Translations under genes and position numbers: made by a program
Shown: positions 11,482 to 22,599 of the stretch, in pieces
Numbering within the stretch: position 1 is the stretch's first letter
How the letters are laid out: each line of letters starts with the position of its first letter
Notes under the pieces: model-generated
What the model saw: the letters and a program-made list of their open reading frames with translations, nothing else
Told to the model about the DNA's origin: nothing
Database searches by the model: none
NCBI GenBank assembly: GCA_002270565.1
Contig: NQMI01000055.1
Span: 151,540 to 215,539, forward strand
DNA: 64,000 nt
Reading direction: 5' to 3'
From: Stenocarpella maydis
Taxonomy: Eukaryota; Ascomycota; Sordariomycetes; Diaporthales; Diaporthaceae

Positions 11482-12311
11482 TCAGAGGCTTACGTTTGGA
11501 AAGTAGTGGTTGACGGTCATGACCTCAGTTCCGTTGAAGGCTCCTGGAGCCACAAAGTCGACCTCGTTGAGCCAATTGTACTTGGGGGAGTCTGTTTCCA
11601 CACGACTGGCACCGATGTCAGTGATTAGAAAAGGCATCTGTGAATTGAGTGGGCAGCCATGAGACTCACACGATGCCGTTCTGGTACTGACGAACAATGG
11701 CGCCACCCGTATGCCTGGCGTATGCCCAGTGGCCGTCTTCCAATTTCACAACATAAGATATCACTATTGGAAGATTTTGTTAGTGTAAACGGACAACCCT
11801 GACTTGAATTGGGTCACATACGAAGTTCCAGATAATTGGTACCAGGGGTAGGCCCGGCAGTGACAATGCCATCGTCATTTGCACGAAGAATCTCCCCGAA
11901 TTGCCGGCCTTCAGTATCATACCAGTAGCCTCTGTTGCATAGGTTATTAGCTCTAGAGCCCGTTAAAAAAAAGAAAAAAAAAAAGGCTACCGTACGTACT
12001 CGCGGCTCCACCAACTTGCGCGGAGACCCGATGGTGTATGGATTGTGTGGTTCTGTGAAAACATTAGTGAGATGGGGGAAAGGTCTCTATCTGTTGCGCT
12101 GCCTTACATTGTCCAAGTCCCAGTCTATCTTCGCCTGGAAGGCAGGCACCATTTGCGGTAAAGTTGAGGGAGGAGCCCATCTGAGGAGAGGTTTGGAAGC
12201 CGTTTTCTCAGGGGGCGGAGCGTTCGCCGGGACAGCTGTCACCTCAAGACTGTAAACGAGCACCGCTATGATGGCGACAAAGACAAGCATTTTCGGGTTT
12301 ATGGAAGTCAC
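11482..12311 (-). CDS. Secreted DUF3237-like protein
   Basis: The first exon (12311-12108) encodes a signal peptide (hydrophobic LVFVAIIAVLVYS, likely cut after VTA). Spliced exons 12052-12000, 11952-11822 and 11763 onward join in phase; the introns have GTAAGG, GTACGT and GTATGT donors and CTAAT/CTAAC-type branch sites. The second intron contains a long A-rich tract on the plus strand (11965-11984), which is its polypyrimidine tract. The exon at 11637-11482 carries ETDSPKYNWLNEVDFV, which resembles the end of the DUF3237 barrel. Joining it requires either a 34-nt intron, unusually short, or a weak GTTCGT donor; otherwise the protein stops at 11666 with 161 residues. The molecular function of DUF3237 proteins is not known. 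The family call is from pattern similarity only. Confidence 0.5.
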
Positions 12312-13250
12312 TGTGTCGCTGCAAAAATTCCAACAACATCATAAAAGAGATCGATCAATTCATTGTGCCCATATGTGCGATATTCCCACTATTTATCCAA
12401 GACTTGCACTCATGTAATATCGTTGGATTTGTCTCCATAGCCGCTTCCTACGGGCGCTGAACTAGTTACTCCTTTGACAAAATCATTGCGTTCGACAGAC
12501 CCTTTGTTGTTCCTTACCCTCGGGCCTGAAGTTTCAGCTGGATGGGTGTCTCAATCCACCAAACCGGCCGCTCCGTAGGCTCTCCATGGCTAGGTAGGCT
12601 TCGGGGGGGTCAGAAGCTATCGGAAACACACATAATCAGTTAGTGGACCCTGTATAAAATCGGACTTTACGCCGCACGTTCCTACGGCTCCTGCGGCTGA
12701 AAGTCCGAAACCACTTGCAGTTCGTGTGCCAATACGATTCAAGCCAAGATAATTGAAAACCCACGGCATGACTCTAATGACTACTAGTATCCACTTGGCT
12801 ACACTGTGGTTTCTGTATCTAGTTTTTTCGGCTCGCTCAGCTTCAAAGTTGCACAAGAGCCCCACATATGGATTTCGATGCGTCCCAAGGGCGCGCCTTG
12901 TTAGAGCATTCGCCGGAATTTGCCCTTGAGTCGCTGACCTCAGCAGCGCCTGCGTTTGGTCTCATTGGCTAGCGTCATCGATATGAATCTGCGTGCCTGC
13001 TTTCACGTCACACATGAGAACAGCATGGGCGCACGGTTTTAGGAAGTCTTTGAAGCCTGCATGTGCCAAGGGCGTGTCCCATCCCTTGATCCACCCGCCG
13101 GCATCTGCCATGAGGGGCGAGGTGGCGGTATAAATATCCTGGTCTAGGAATTGAACCGGGCTGTTCTATTTTGCCCATCTCATCGCCCAAATCGTCTCAG
13201 CTGCTTTTCCTACCTCTCACGACAGACCTACAAACTACTAGTACTGCAAT
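12312..13250. other. Intergenic, no gene seen
   Basis: Divergent 5' regions of the secreted protein (minus) and the GFA-domain protein (plus). A minus-strand open stretch at 12617-12865 (82 codons) shows no domain or splice partners and is not called. No RNA gene or repeat is visible. Confidence 0.5.
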
Positions 13251-13710
13251 ATGGTCGACGGAGGTTGCGTGTGCGGTGCGGTTCGAATCAAGACCACTGG
13301 CGAGGTCTCGGCCAAGGTGCATTCCCCAGGAAAGCAACGAGCCTCGCATCAGGAAAGCTAAAATGAACCAGGCTCTTTGCTTTTGTCTTGACTGCCGAAA
13401 GACAACCGGATCCATCTTCTCCACCAATATTATTGTTCCGGCTGATGGCTTCTCACTGACCAAAGGGAAGCCGAGGGAGTTCAAAACAACGGCGAAGAGC
13501 GGCAAGACGATCACATCATTCTTCTGCGGGGACTGTGGAACCACCATCTGGCGTGAGACAGAGACTTACGGCACCAACAAGATTATCAAGGTCGGTACTT
13601 TGGACAGTGAAGAAGCCCTGGAGGATGCGAAGCCGCTGGTGGAGCTCTTCGTTGGGAACCGGCCGTCTTGGCTGCCAGCCATTGCTGGAGCTGAGCAGAA
13701 TGAAGGATAG
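13251..13710 (+). CDS. GFA/CENP-V-domain (DUF636) zinc protein
   Basis: Exons 13251-13316 and 13372-13710 join in phase to give 134 residues; the 55-nt intron has a GTGCAT donor, a GCTAAAA branch-like site and a CAG acceptor. The start gives the compact N-terminus MVDGGCVCGAVRIKTTGE. The cysteine pattern is that of the GFA fold: CVC at residues 6-8, CFCLDC at 25-30 and CGDC further on, binding two zinc ions. The family includes glutathione-dependent formaldehyde-activating enzymes, but most fungal members have no tested reaction, so the substrate is unknown. The length is typical of a single-domain member. It is likely cytosolic, as no targeting signal is seen. Confidence 0.85.
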
Positions 13711-14413
13711 TTGTGTTCTGGGGAGTAAATGTGGGACAACTGGAGCAATGTGCGCGACAAGCAAAGCCTAGACCGATTGCTTACTTCCACATTGGGCCAT
13801 AGGGAGTGAACCCTCATAGCACACACTCATCAATAAGCAATTATAGCAATGGTGCTCATGCTTCCTTCATTGCGCAATCGGCCCCCTCCGTTAATGTCGT
13901 CACCAATTCTGCCATTAGTATGTATGCCTTCGGGGAACTCGTGGTTTTACCCGAGGACCCCAGTTCAGAGGCTAAGTGCCTAGGTAAGGTACTTCCGGAG
14001 AGTCCCACTGGCATGCATTTGGCATGCGGGTGAGATGAGACTTCAGCGCTTACGGTGCATGAAATTTGATCACTTTGGGCATTTTTTTGAGTCAAGCAGC
14101 CTTGGTATCCCCACTGCAAACACAATTACAACCGACGGTGACTAAGGTCAATTTCTACGCTGATGCTGCTTTGCATTCGAGCAAAGGAGCTTGGCCACTC
14201 GGACATCCATCTGGGAAATGAATTAGTTGTTCAGCTCCAGTGGCACAGTGACGTCCCGAGCAGTCTGATTATTGTGACTCAACCTAGTCACTGCTACTGA
14301 TGAAGCATCTTGCACTGCTGTCTTTCCGTGCTCAATCCATCTTTTGAGTTTGGGAAGAGGCTAAAGAAAATTGAACCATACAACAAATCCCGACTGGCGT
14401 TCCGAGAAGCACC
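13711..14413. other. Intergenic upstream of the transporter
   Basis: About 700 bases between two plus-strand genes. They hold the 3' end of the GFA gene and the promoter of the MFS gene. Open stretches on both strands here are short and without recognisable content. No repeat or RNA gene is seen. Confidence 0.45.
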
Positions 14414-15877
14414 ATGTGGCAATCTAAACTTCCCACTGAAGTCAGGTCGGACCAGCCTGTGGTTCTCCAAGACAAAGGTGACACCAACCCTCCAGCGGCT
14501 CTGGGCCCAGGGCCACACCCACAAAATCAACCTGAAGCACAACGCAGTGATTCACAACCGCCAAATGGTGGCTACGGCTGGGTCTGCACTTTATGCGTTG
14601 CGCTCATCAACGCACACACTTGGGGTATCAATTCCTCGTACGGTGTCTTCCTTGCGCATTATCTCTCGACCGACATCTACCCCGGAGCCACACCACTGCA
14701 ATATGCCTTTGTCGGCGGGCTTTCCATCTCGTGCGCTATGCTGGTGTCGCCGCTGGCTACGCTGTCAACTCGCTACTTCGGAACCCAGGTCACACTCACC
14801 CTTGGCACAGCGCTTGAGGTGGCCGGGCTGATTGGTGCGTCATTCGCCCATGACATATGGCACCTGTTCCTCAGCCAGGGGGTCGCGTTCGGTATAGGAA
14901 TGGGATTCTTATTTGTTGCATCGGTCGGAATCCCACCGCAATGGTTCACCACCAAGAGGTCGCTCGCGAACGGCATAAGCGCCTCCGGGTCTGGCTTCGG
15001 GGGCCTGCTGTACTCCCTGGCGGCGGGGGCCATGATCAGATCCCTCGGCATCGCCTGGTGTTTCCGCATACTGGGGATTCTTGCACTTGCAGTCAACGCC
15101 ATCTGCATCGCCTTGATTCGAGATCGCCACAAGATAATCGGGTCACGGCATGCCGCATTCGACACAAAGCTGTTCAGGCGGCCCGAGTACCTCCTCCTCA
15201 ACGGCTACGGCTTCTTCTCTATGCTGGGATACATAGCGCTGGTCTTTTCTCTGGCCGATTACGGGAGAAGTATCGGCCTGAACGCATCGCAGACATCCGT
15301 CGTCTCCGCCATGCTGAATCTCGGGCAGGGTCTCGGCAGGCCGCCTACCGGATACTTCTCGGATAGCATAGGGCGGATCAACATGGCTGGACTGACCACT
15401 TTCGCCTGCGCATTCCTGACGTTCGTCGTCTGGATCTCCGCAAAGAGCTATGGGGTGTTGATATTCTACGCTATAATTGGCGGTACCGTAACGGGCACAT
15501 TTTGGGCTACTATTGGCCCAGTCGCGGTTGAGGTTGTTGGCCTCCAAGACCTACCATCGGCTCTGAACCTAGAATGGCTGGTCATTGTCCTGCCTTGCAC
15601 ATTCAGCGAGCCCATTGCGCTTGAGCTAGTCGGAGGCACGGGGAGGTATCTGGGCACGCAGCTATTTATTGGCTTCATGTACACCATTGCGGCTCTATGT
15701 GTTCTGTTCCTGCGGGGATGGAAAGTGGGCGAACTGAACGAGATGGCCAAGGTGAAGGATGAAACACTTGGTGATACCAACAGCGTGACAGGTGATATGG
15801 ACTCGACTGGTGATGCGGCTAAGATTGCTGGAAGACGCACAATGTGGAAACATTTCTGGGAATGGCGAAAAGTGTGA
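14414..15877 (+). CDS. MFS transporter, monocarboxylate-permease (MCT) type
   Basis: An uninterrupted 487-codon frame. A hydrophilic N-terminal tail of about 50 residues leads to PNGGYGWVC, the conserved entry of the MCT-like MFS subfamily at the first membrane helix. Twelve hydrophobic segments can be followed (for example LSISCAMLVSPLATL, GIGMGFLFVASVGI, IIGGTVTGTFWATIGP), with a central loop around RDRHKIIGSRH and a second-half motif GYFSDSIGRINMAG. Fungal members sit in the plasma membrane or organelle membranes and are assigned to monocarboxylates, riboflavin or secondary metabolites; this sequence does not decide the substrate. The C-terminus is hydrophilic. It lies about 2 kb upstream of a P450 in the same orientation, but no biosynthetic core enzyme is nearby. 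Confidence 0.9.
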   Translation: MWQSKLPTEVRSDQPVVLQDKGDTNPPAALGPGPHPQNQPEAQRSDSQPPNGGYGWVCTLCVALINAHTWGINSSYGVFLAHYLSTDIYPGATPLQYAFVGGLSISCAMLVSPLATLSTRYFGTQVTLTLGTALEVAGLIGASFAHDIWHLFLSQGVAFGIGMGFLFVASVGIPPQWFTTKRSLANGISASGSGFGGLLYSLAAGAMIRSLGIAWCFRILGILALAVNAICIALIRDRHKIIGSRHAAFDTKLFRRPEYLLLNGYGFFSMLGYIALVFSLADYGRSIGLNASQTSVVSAMLNLGQGLGRPPTGYFSDSIGRINMAGLTTFACAFLTFVVWISAKSYGVLIFYAIIGGTVTGTFWATIGPVAVEVVGLQDLPSALNLEWLVIVLPCTFSEPIALELVGGTGRYLGTQLFIGFMYTIAALCVLFLRGWKVGELNEMAKVKDETLGDTNSVTGDMDSTGDAAKIAGRRTMWKHFWEWRKV

Positions 15878-17849
15878 GAATAGGGACCATAAATATCACG
15901 TTCAAGCAGGCGCTCTGGAATGCAGTTGAAACTTCTAAGTTTGGCAGTCTCTCATTATCAAAAACTGTCGTCACTCACCTCAGTGAAATTCGTCAACTAT
16001 CATATAAATGAGACTACCTAGGTATAAAAAAATAGCTACTGTTTTTAATATTGCCGAATGTTTAATAGGGAAAACGCAACTGAATTCATTTTACACTTCT
16101 ATTCAAATGCCAATACCTATCCACAGCACCTGCACCAGCTCGCCGACCTCCATGCTCTCTCATGTGCAGTACTGATTTTAATCACAATGTATAGGAACAG
16201 CATCATCAATGCTCGCGTAAATACCCGGCAAACTGGGGGAAATCGACGTTCTCCTTTGGTCCGGATATCTTTGTCTCTCCACCGGGCCCAGGGGCTGAGT
16301 TGTTAGGCACCAACAGGAGCGCGGACATCCGAGGGCTGAACACCTGCATTTGGCCCCACACGGGACCTTCCGCGCTCCTGTCTTTTCATTAGGTTCCTCG
16401 CCGACTTAGTCACAAAAATCGATGTGTGAAAATGACAATGACAATGGAATGCTGCACAACCGCCTTGGAAGCCAAGGCGCTCCCCAAGCTGTGATGCATG
16501 CAGTCAGCCTTGATGGGTCCAACTCAACTTACTCGAGTCATTTTTCTGCCAAGGAAGCGCTCCCTAGACAAAAGGAATGCCAGATTACCTCTTTTGTGAA
16601 GAGTGAAGCATGGCTGCGCAGACGCGCGCGTCAGTGTTTGTTGTCATGGTTATGACTAAGAGTATGACATGGGGACAGCTTGAGCCTGTAGCAGAGCCTC
16701 AAAAAGGGACTTTGAAGTACAGTGTCTGACCAGCACTAACCTCAACGTAAGCGAATGGTTACAGGATCTAGTGGCTAAAATTTAAGAAACACCGAAGTCC
16801 GTATTGTAGAGGCCGACGTAGTACCAAGAGGGATCTCGTTACCACCCTCTGAAGTTTTGCCACCCACTTGAACGTGGAAAGCAAGCAAGAAATATGACAG
16901 CCGGCCGGCCGGCCGGGATTCTGCATACTAAGACCTTGTGAGACTTAAACATCATCTATTGTCACCAGTTGACCGCCATCTGGAGCGTGTCTCAGGCTCG
17001 CATTTTGCCCCAATCCTACCGGCAACCGAGCAATGTTGACAACAGGGCTCAGGCTGATGATCGGTGATTGACAGGCTTGGTTAACGTCGATGAAGCCACA
17101 GCGAGGCGAATCACGAACTATGGCGACAGACTTGGCACTTTGGCAATAGAATTACTCAGAGCCGCGTGCAGATTATAGTCGGCATTAAGACATCGCCCTG
17201 CACCTAGGTACCTTGGTAGTCTCCAGCCCTGTGAGGGCGCCACAGGACTTTAATTCGGCCCCAGCCGGGTGAACTATAGAAACGTTTCTTTGGTATCAGT
17301 GACTAACAAATATGCATCATTGTAGCACTAGCCCGAACATGTTAGCGCTATGCATGCACTCGGTGATGATGATGGGCCGTATGGGGCTGACTTCTAACAT
17401 GTAACCGCAAAGAACTTCTCTTACGTACCTAGGTACCGAAACACCCAGGTACATTTGTTCCGGGTTCCATGGTACTATGTCAACTTCTACGCTGAACAAG
17501 GTCAGATCTGTTCTCCACGCCCGAAGGTAGAGTACATTCGGAGGATAACTAAAAGGGACGTTTCTTTGTCATGGGTCATTGGTCGGTGAGAGCAAGAGTC
17601 CAAGGATGGATTTCATTATGCTGCAAGAGAATTGGAACTATGGGTCCCACCGTAATCTCGGCCTGAGACCATCTGTATGGAGGCATTTAGGTACTTGTCG
17701 ATAGATGATTAATTGCCGTTCATTGAGAGACATACGGGCGATCACCTCATGGGCCTGTAAGTATATAAAAAGGGACGCATCCGTTGGAGGCCAGAATGCC
17801 ATCACCTCGAAGTCGTTGATATCAGGTCAAAATCGATGCAAATTTCAAA
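15878..17849. other. Intergenic 2 kb, no gene seen
   Basis: Separates the transporter from the P450. Open stretches at 16058-16306, 16422-16655 and 17317-17499 (minus) show no domains and no plausible splice partners. A short GGCC-type microsatellite lies at about 16901-16918. The last 100 bases are presumably the P450 promoter, with a TATAAAAA-like site at about 17763. Confidence 0.45.
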
Positions 17850-20041
17850 ATGGATACTCCTTACAACTCTACCGTTACTAGTGGCAGGGCGGAGGTCTTC
17901 TCCGTCTTGGTCAACGGAGCTCGCGACCTTAGTGTTTTCTATGCCTCAGTAGCGGTCGCCGCTACTGCTATACTTCTCAGTGGATTCAAGGCTGGACGCA
18001 ATGTGCTTGCCCGCATCCTGTGGTTTTTCGATTCCCTACTTGGCGGTGCTCCTCATACCGTCTCACTTCCTGGTCCTCCAGGTCTCCCTATAGTCGGGAA
18101 TCTTCTTGAGGTTAGACGTGATGAAACAACTTGAACAGTGTGCGCCTGACTGACCTTGATTTAGTTGAGCAATGGCCACGTTCCCAAAATTGCGGAGTGG
18201 ACCAAGAAGTACGGAGATGTCATCCGAGTCTCTCTAGGTGAACGTGAAGCGGTATGATTGTCCCTCCATATTCAAGTGCAAGGAAAATCGGACTCAAATT
18301 GACGCACTGTTCCGCAGGTGGTCATCAGCAGCAACAAAGCACTCGCAGATACAGTCGTCAAACAGGGGACTGCTTACCAGTCGCGCCCGACATTCAAGCT
18401 CTTCCACAGCGATTTCGCTTCGTCCGGCATCTGGACTGTTGGGACATCCCCATTCAGCGACCGTCTTGTCCGCACTCGCAAGGCCCTGTCGTCGCAGATC
18501 GCCCCGCGCCTCCTGCCCGTCTACACCCCGGTCATCCACCCCAAGCTTAAGAAACTATTCAGCGAGCTTCTCGTAATCAGCGAGGGTCCCGCCCTTGACA
18601 TGGCCGAAAAGCTCCACCGCTTCGGTACCGGACAAGTGTCCGAGCAACTCATGGGAACGCCCCTGGATGATGACATGGTCGGGATGCTCGCAACAAATGA
18701 GACAAACATTTGTGAGTGATGCCTGGATCTCGCACAAACCAAGATAGCACAACTGACACCTGAGAAAAGTCCGCCAACGCACAATCGGGTCACCTGCTCG
18801 GGACTACATTCCCCTTTTGCGTGGCGCCGGCTGGCTACGTTATGTCGCTGGCAAGGCGCTTGGCATCAAGAACTGGTCTTACGATGAGAAGGAAGAGAAG
18901 GCTCGCGAGTACCGCAAAATGCAACAGGTATACATCGACGAGATGCTGGGCGGCTTAAAGGAGCGCATCAAGAGCGGGGACGAGACACCATCAATCCTTG
19001 GCAATATCCTCCGGCAAGGTCTCGTGAAGGAAGAGGAGGTTCTCTTGGCTTCTTACACTGGCAGTGAGTCCGTATCTTCCTCCTGCCTTGACACTGTCAC
19101 GAGACTAACATTTATTTTTTACAGTTGCCGCTGGAGTTAACCTTGGCTACTCGCTGACCTGGATCATCGGTTATCTGGCAAGCAGGCCCGATCTGCAACA
19201 AAAAGGCTACGAGGCCATTCGTGAAGTGTACCACGGCGAGCCACCCAAGCCACACGAGTATGACCGTGTAGAATATGTCAAGGCTCTGCATACCGTGAGA
19301 ACCCCCTTATGATTTGCACCCCGTTATCTAACTTCGCTGACCTCTTGGACATGAAGGAGGGCTCTCGTATATACACCCCCGTTCGTCTTGGGTTCCCGCG
19401 GCAGACTCTGGATGGCGCTAGCTACAATGGGCAGAAGATTCCCAAGGACATGGTACGTGTATCTTTTCCATGGCATGGAGAATTATATTCCTGAGACCCT
19501 TTTAACCCCTCAACATTAGCTCGTCATCATGAACCTGATGGCGGGGAACCGCGACCCCGTCGCCTTTGATCATCCAGAGGAGTTCATACCAGATCGGTGG
19601 CTGGATGGCCGCAAAGGCCGGACCGACCAGCTCGGAGAGGGCGGCGAGAAGCTTGGTGTGGTCCATCTGACCTACGGCTGCGGACGCCGCGTCTGCCCTG
19701 GCATAGACAGTACGTGCTAAAGCACCGCGCACCACGAAACTATGGAGAGTCAGATCAAGCTAACCGCCCTGTTCCTGTTAGTGGCCAACCGCGGTCTATA
19801 CTCGACTCTCGTGCTCCTCCTGCACTTCTTCACCTGGGAGCGGCAGCCTCTAGGGGAAGAGCAAAAGAAGCACGTCTTCCCCCCTTTCCGTGCCGAACGT
19901 GAGTGCTCGCTCGAGATGGACGCCATCAAGGACACCGCGACGCCGACTGAGGCCCAGGCCATCCCCTGGTCTGCGGGTATCAAGTTCCACTGTCGTGATC
20001 CAGAGGGTCTCCGCGCCTGGGTTGACTCCGAGGAGACCTGA
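17850..20041 (+). CDS. Cytochrome P450, CYP504-like
   Basis: Eight exons join in phase: 17850-18110, 18165-18251, 18318-18711, 18770-19063, 19125-19294, 19357-19452, 19520-19709 and 19782-20041, giving 583 residues. An N-terminal membrane anchor (VAVAATAILLSGF) precedes the proline-rich hinge LPGPPGLPIVGNLLE. The ExxR motif is EGSR at 403-406, followed by FIPDRW and the heme loop YGCGRRVCPG with ligand Cys493. The enzyme would be anchored in the endoplasmic reticulum and use an NADPH-P450 reductase. Similarity to phenylacetate-hydroxylase-type P450s (CYP504) is suggested by GTSPFSDRLVRTRK and MANRGLY, from memory. The I-helix reads AAGVNLGY, lacking the usual acidic-Thr pair, so the chemistry may differ. 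The last intron (19710-19781) is 72 nt with a GCTAACC branch site. Confidence 0.85.
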
Positions 20042-21284
20042 GACCCGTTGGCCCGGCTTAGAACATTAGGGCCAGATCATCGAGAGGTTAAAATCCGGGC
20101 TCTCATTGTGGTATTCCTTGATTTACTATGGTGCAGTGAAATCTAGATATGGCCTCTTCCACCGGATGATCTTACTGGGGTTGTGGCATGTCCAACTTTG
20201 GGAAAACCTCACGCACAGCCATTGCAAGTCGACGGTCTCATACGGTATAGTTGATGACACCTGCTATAGAGAAAAGAAGAGAGAGGTTCGCGGAGTAGAA
20301 AATAGAAGGTATAGAAGGACACATCAACTCATACAGGGACATCTCGTGCCACCCAAATCGAATCTTCCTGTTGGGGTAAATGTATATGTGTGCTAATTTT
20401 GTAGTGACGTAAATTGGCCGTGGTGCACTCTGAATTTACTACCTCTAGGCCCTCCATTTCTATCTTCGAAAGCATTCTACGCAAGCCAGTGACTTCTGTA
20501 AATCCTGCGCGTCGGGTTAGTTATGCCCCTGGACTATGGTCGCCGGGCATGTCTTGCCATTCCGGTGCCTCGATACATACTCTGCATCGGTATGTAGCTG
20601 GGGCCAGCCTGAAAACGGTTTGTGAAGTGCCAGAAAATGATGTTTGGATCTCATGGCTGATAAAGCCCAAAGCCACCAGCGACCAATCTCAAGAATTCGA
20701 AATTTGTCTGCGCCAAATAGAAGCACAGGCTGCAGCATGAGAACAAACGGAGTTCAGCGGATACTGGAAAGAAGGCTTCGGACATTTTAGACATGCAATC
20801 TTGAGCTTGGCGGTACCTGACCTCCCAAGAAATAAAAAAGCAGGCCAAGAGAGAGGAGAGACAAACCAGCGAGCTTTGCTTCTCCCGCGGCTAGTAGTGC
20901 CTCCTGAACACCACCCATCGCCATGGCCGTCAGACCACTTGGCCTGAATGGGCCCGGCAGGAGGGCCGGTATTGGTGGGTGCGGGGTTTGGCTTGTTTAT
21001 AAGGGCATGGCAGGCAGTCTGAAGGGGCGCAGGGATCGGATGAATTTGGGCGATAAGTGAATCCCAGCACATCTATCTGCGTATCTCCACACAGCTTCAG
21101 GCGTCCCTCTGCTTGGGACGCCCTGTCGAGGGCTGCCTGGCGGGCTGCCGCACACCCACACAACCATCACCCACAGGCATTGGTACTCGCCCCCTCGTCG
21201 TCAATGCCCTGGGTACGATCACCACCAGTATTCTTCCCAGGTTACTTGCGAAGCCTAAGTAGCCCCCCTCGAACACCATACCGA
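20042..21284. other. Intergenic, convergent 3' ends
   Basis: Lies between the 3' ends of the P450 (plus) and ClpP (minus). Open stretches on both strands are short or antisense-like and have no domain content. Nothing else is seen. Confidence 0.45.
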
Positions 21285-22258
21285 TTACTTATCATCCTTC
21301 TTTTCGCCCTTGGCAGGCCGCTTGAGCAATATCTCGTCGACGATGCCCAGCTCCCTGGCCTCGTGTGCCATCAAGTACCTATCCCTCTCCATCATGTCGT
21401 TCACCGTCTGGGCGTCGTATTTCTCGAACCCAAACGACATGTTGAGGTGCCGCCGGACGATATCGTTGACCTGGTTGCGGATCCTCTGGATCTGGGTGGC
21501 ATAGATGACAATGTCGGAGGCCTGGCCCTTGGTGCCGCCTAGGGGCTGGTGCACCATGACGGAGCTGTGCGGCAGGGCGTATCGCTTGCCGGGCTCGCCC
21601 CCCAGCAGCAGGATGGCGGCCATGGAGGCGGCCGCGCCGACGCACACTGTCGAGACGGGGGACTGGATATAGGACATAGTGTCGTATATGGCCAGCCCGG
21701 AGCTGATCTCGCCGCCGGGCGAGTTGATGTACATGGTAATGGGCTTCTCTGGGGCGTCGGACTCGAGCCAGAGCAGCTGGGCAACAATGGCGGCGGAGAC
21801 GGTGTCGTCTATGGGGCCGTTGAGGCAGATGATTCGTTCCTGCATGGGGGTTGGAATCAGCAGCTGTTCGTGCTTTACGTCGTATTTCCAATACGGAAAG
21901 AAGTCGCTTATCAGGGGCGTCAAACTGGCTGCGCACCTGTAATAGCTTGGAGAAGATGTCGGCTAGGTCAAGTCCGTGTATCAGCAAGATGGTGCTGCCA
22001 GCAGTGCAGGGGTTCGGATCGCAAGAGATACGACGCACATGTCCTCCAACCACCAGACTATATGAATCAGCGGATGCCACAGCAAGCGACCAGGCTGGCC
22101 AGGGGCGTGCTCAGGCATACTGTGACTTCTGTGATGTATGGCATGGGGATCGAGGATGTTGGGCCCATCCGGCTGGGCATCTGGGAGAAGTTACGCCTCC
22201 GCGCCGTAGTGGACACGATGCCCCTGAGGAGGCGCCATGCTGCCCGTTGGGTGTTCAT
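21285..22258 (-). CDS. clpP: Mitochondrial ATP-dependent Clp protease proteolytic subunit
   Basis: Four exons: 22258-22121, 22057-22039 (19 nt), 21962-21937 (26 nt) and 21839-21285, giving 245 residues. The two tiny exons restore the conserved N-terminal handle SGGWRTSDIFSKLLQ, which proves them. The N-terminus is Arg/Ser-rich without acidic residues (MNTQRAAWRLLRGIVSTTAR), a typical matrix-targeting sequence. The serine protease triad is visible: Ser133 in GAAASMAA, His158 in MVHQP and Asp214 in MERDRY. ClpP forms a double-heptamer chamber in the mitochondrial matrix and degrades unfolded proteins fed by ClpX. The C-terminal Lys-rich tail is common in fungi. It is divergently transcribed from another predicted mitochondrial protein. 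Confidence 0.95.
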
Positions 22259-22599
22259 TCCCGTGATTGTGCCGTTTCGGAACGCTGGACCACGGCGTGG
22301 AGGGGGGAGGGGTTACTGTCGTGGTTGAGGAGGGAATATTGTTGACGCGGTCGACGGGCAAATGTTGGACGTGACGTCGGATTCGGAGCCGCTGCAGGCA
22401 CTGATGGCAGCTCCACTTTTCCTACCCGCGTCCGCTGCGGCAGCCGACCCTTCTGTAACCCCTGACGCGTCTGCTCCAAACGAGCAGTTCCATTTGCGCA
22501 CATGCTCACTTGACCTCAAACGACGACTAAAGCTGCTGGGACGGATATTTATGCCCCAGCTCAGCCTCTCAACCTGCGCTTCAACTCAACTTCGGAGTA
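22259..22599. promoter_or_regulatory. Bidirectional promoter of ClpP and a mitochondrial protein
   Basis: The 341 bases between two divergent start codons carry both promoters. Both products begin with predicted mitochondrial targeting sequences, so shared regulation is plausible. No specific factor site could be assigned. Confidence 0.45.

Noticed and set aside
21549..22328. A 259-codon plus-strand open frame
   Set aside because: It is antisense to ClpP and crosses its introns; no domain is seen.
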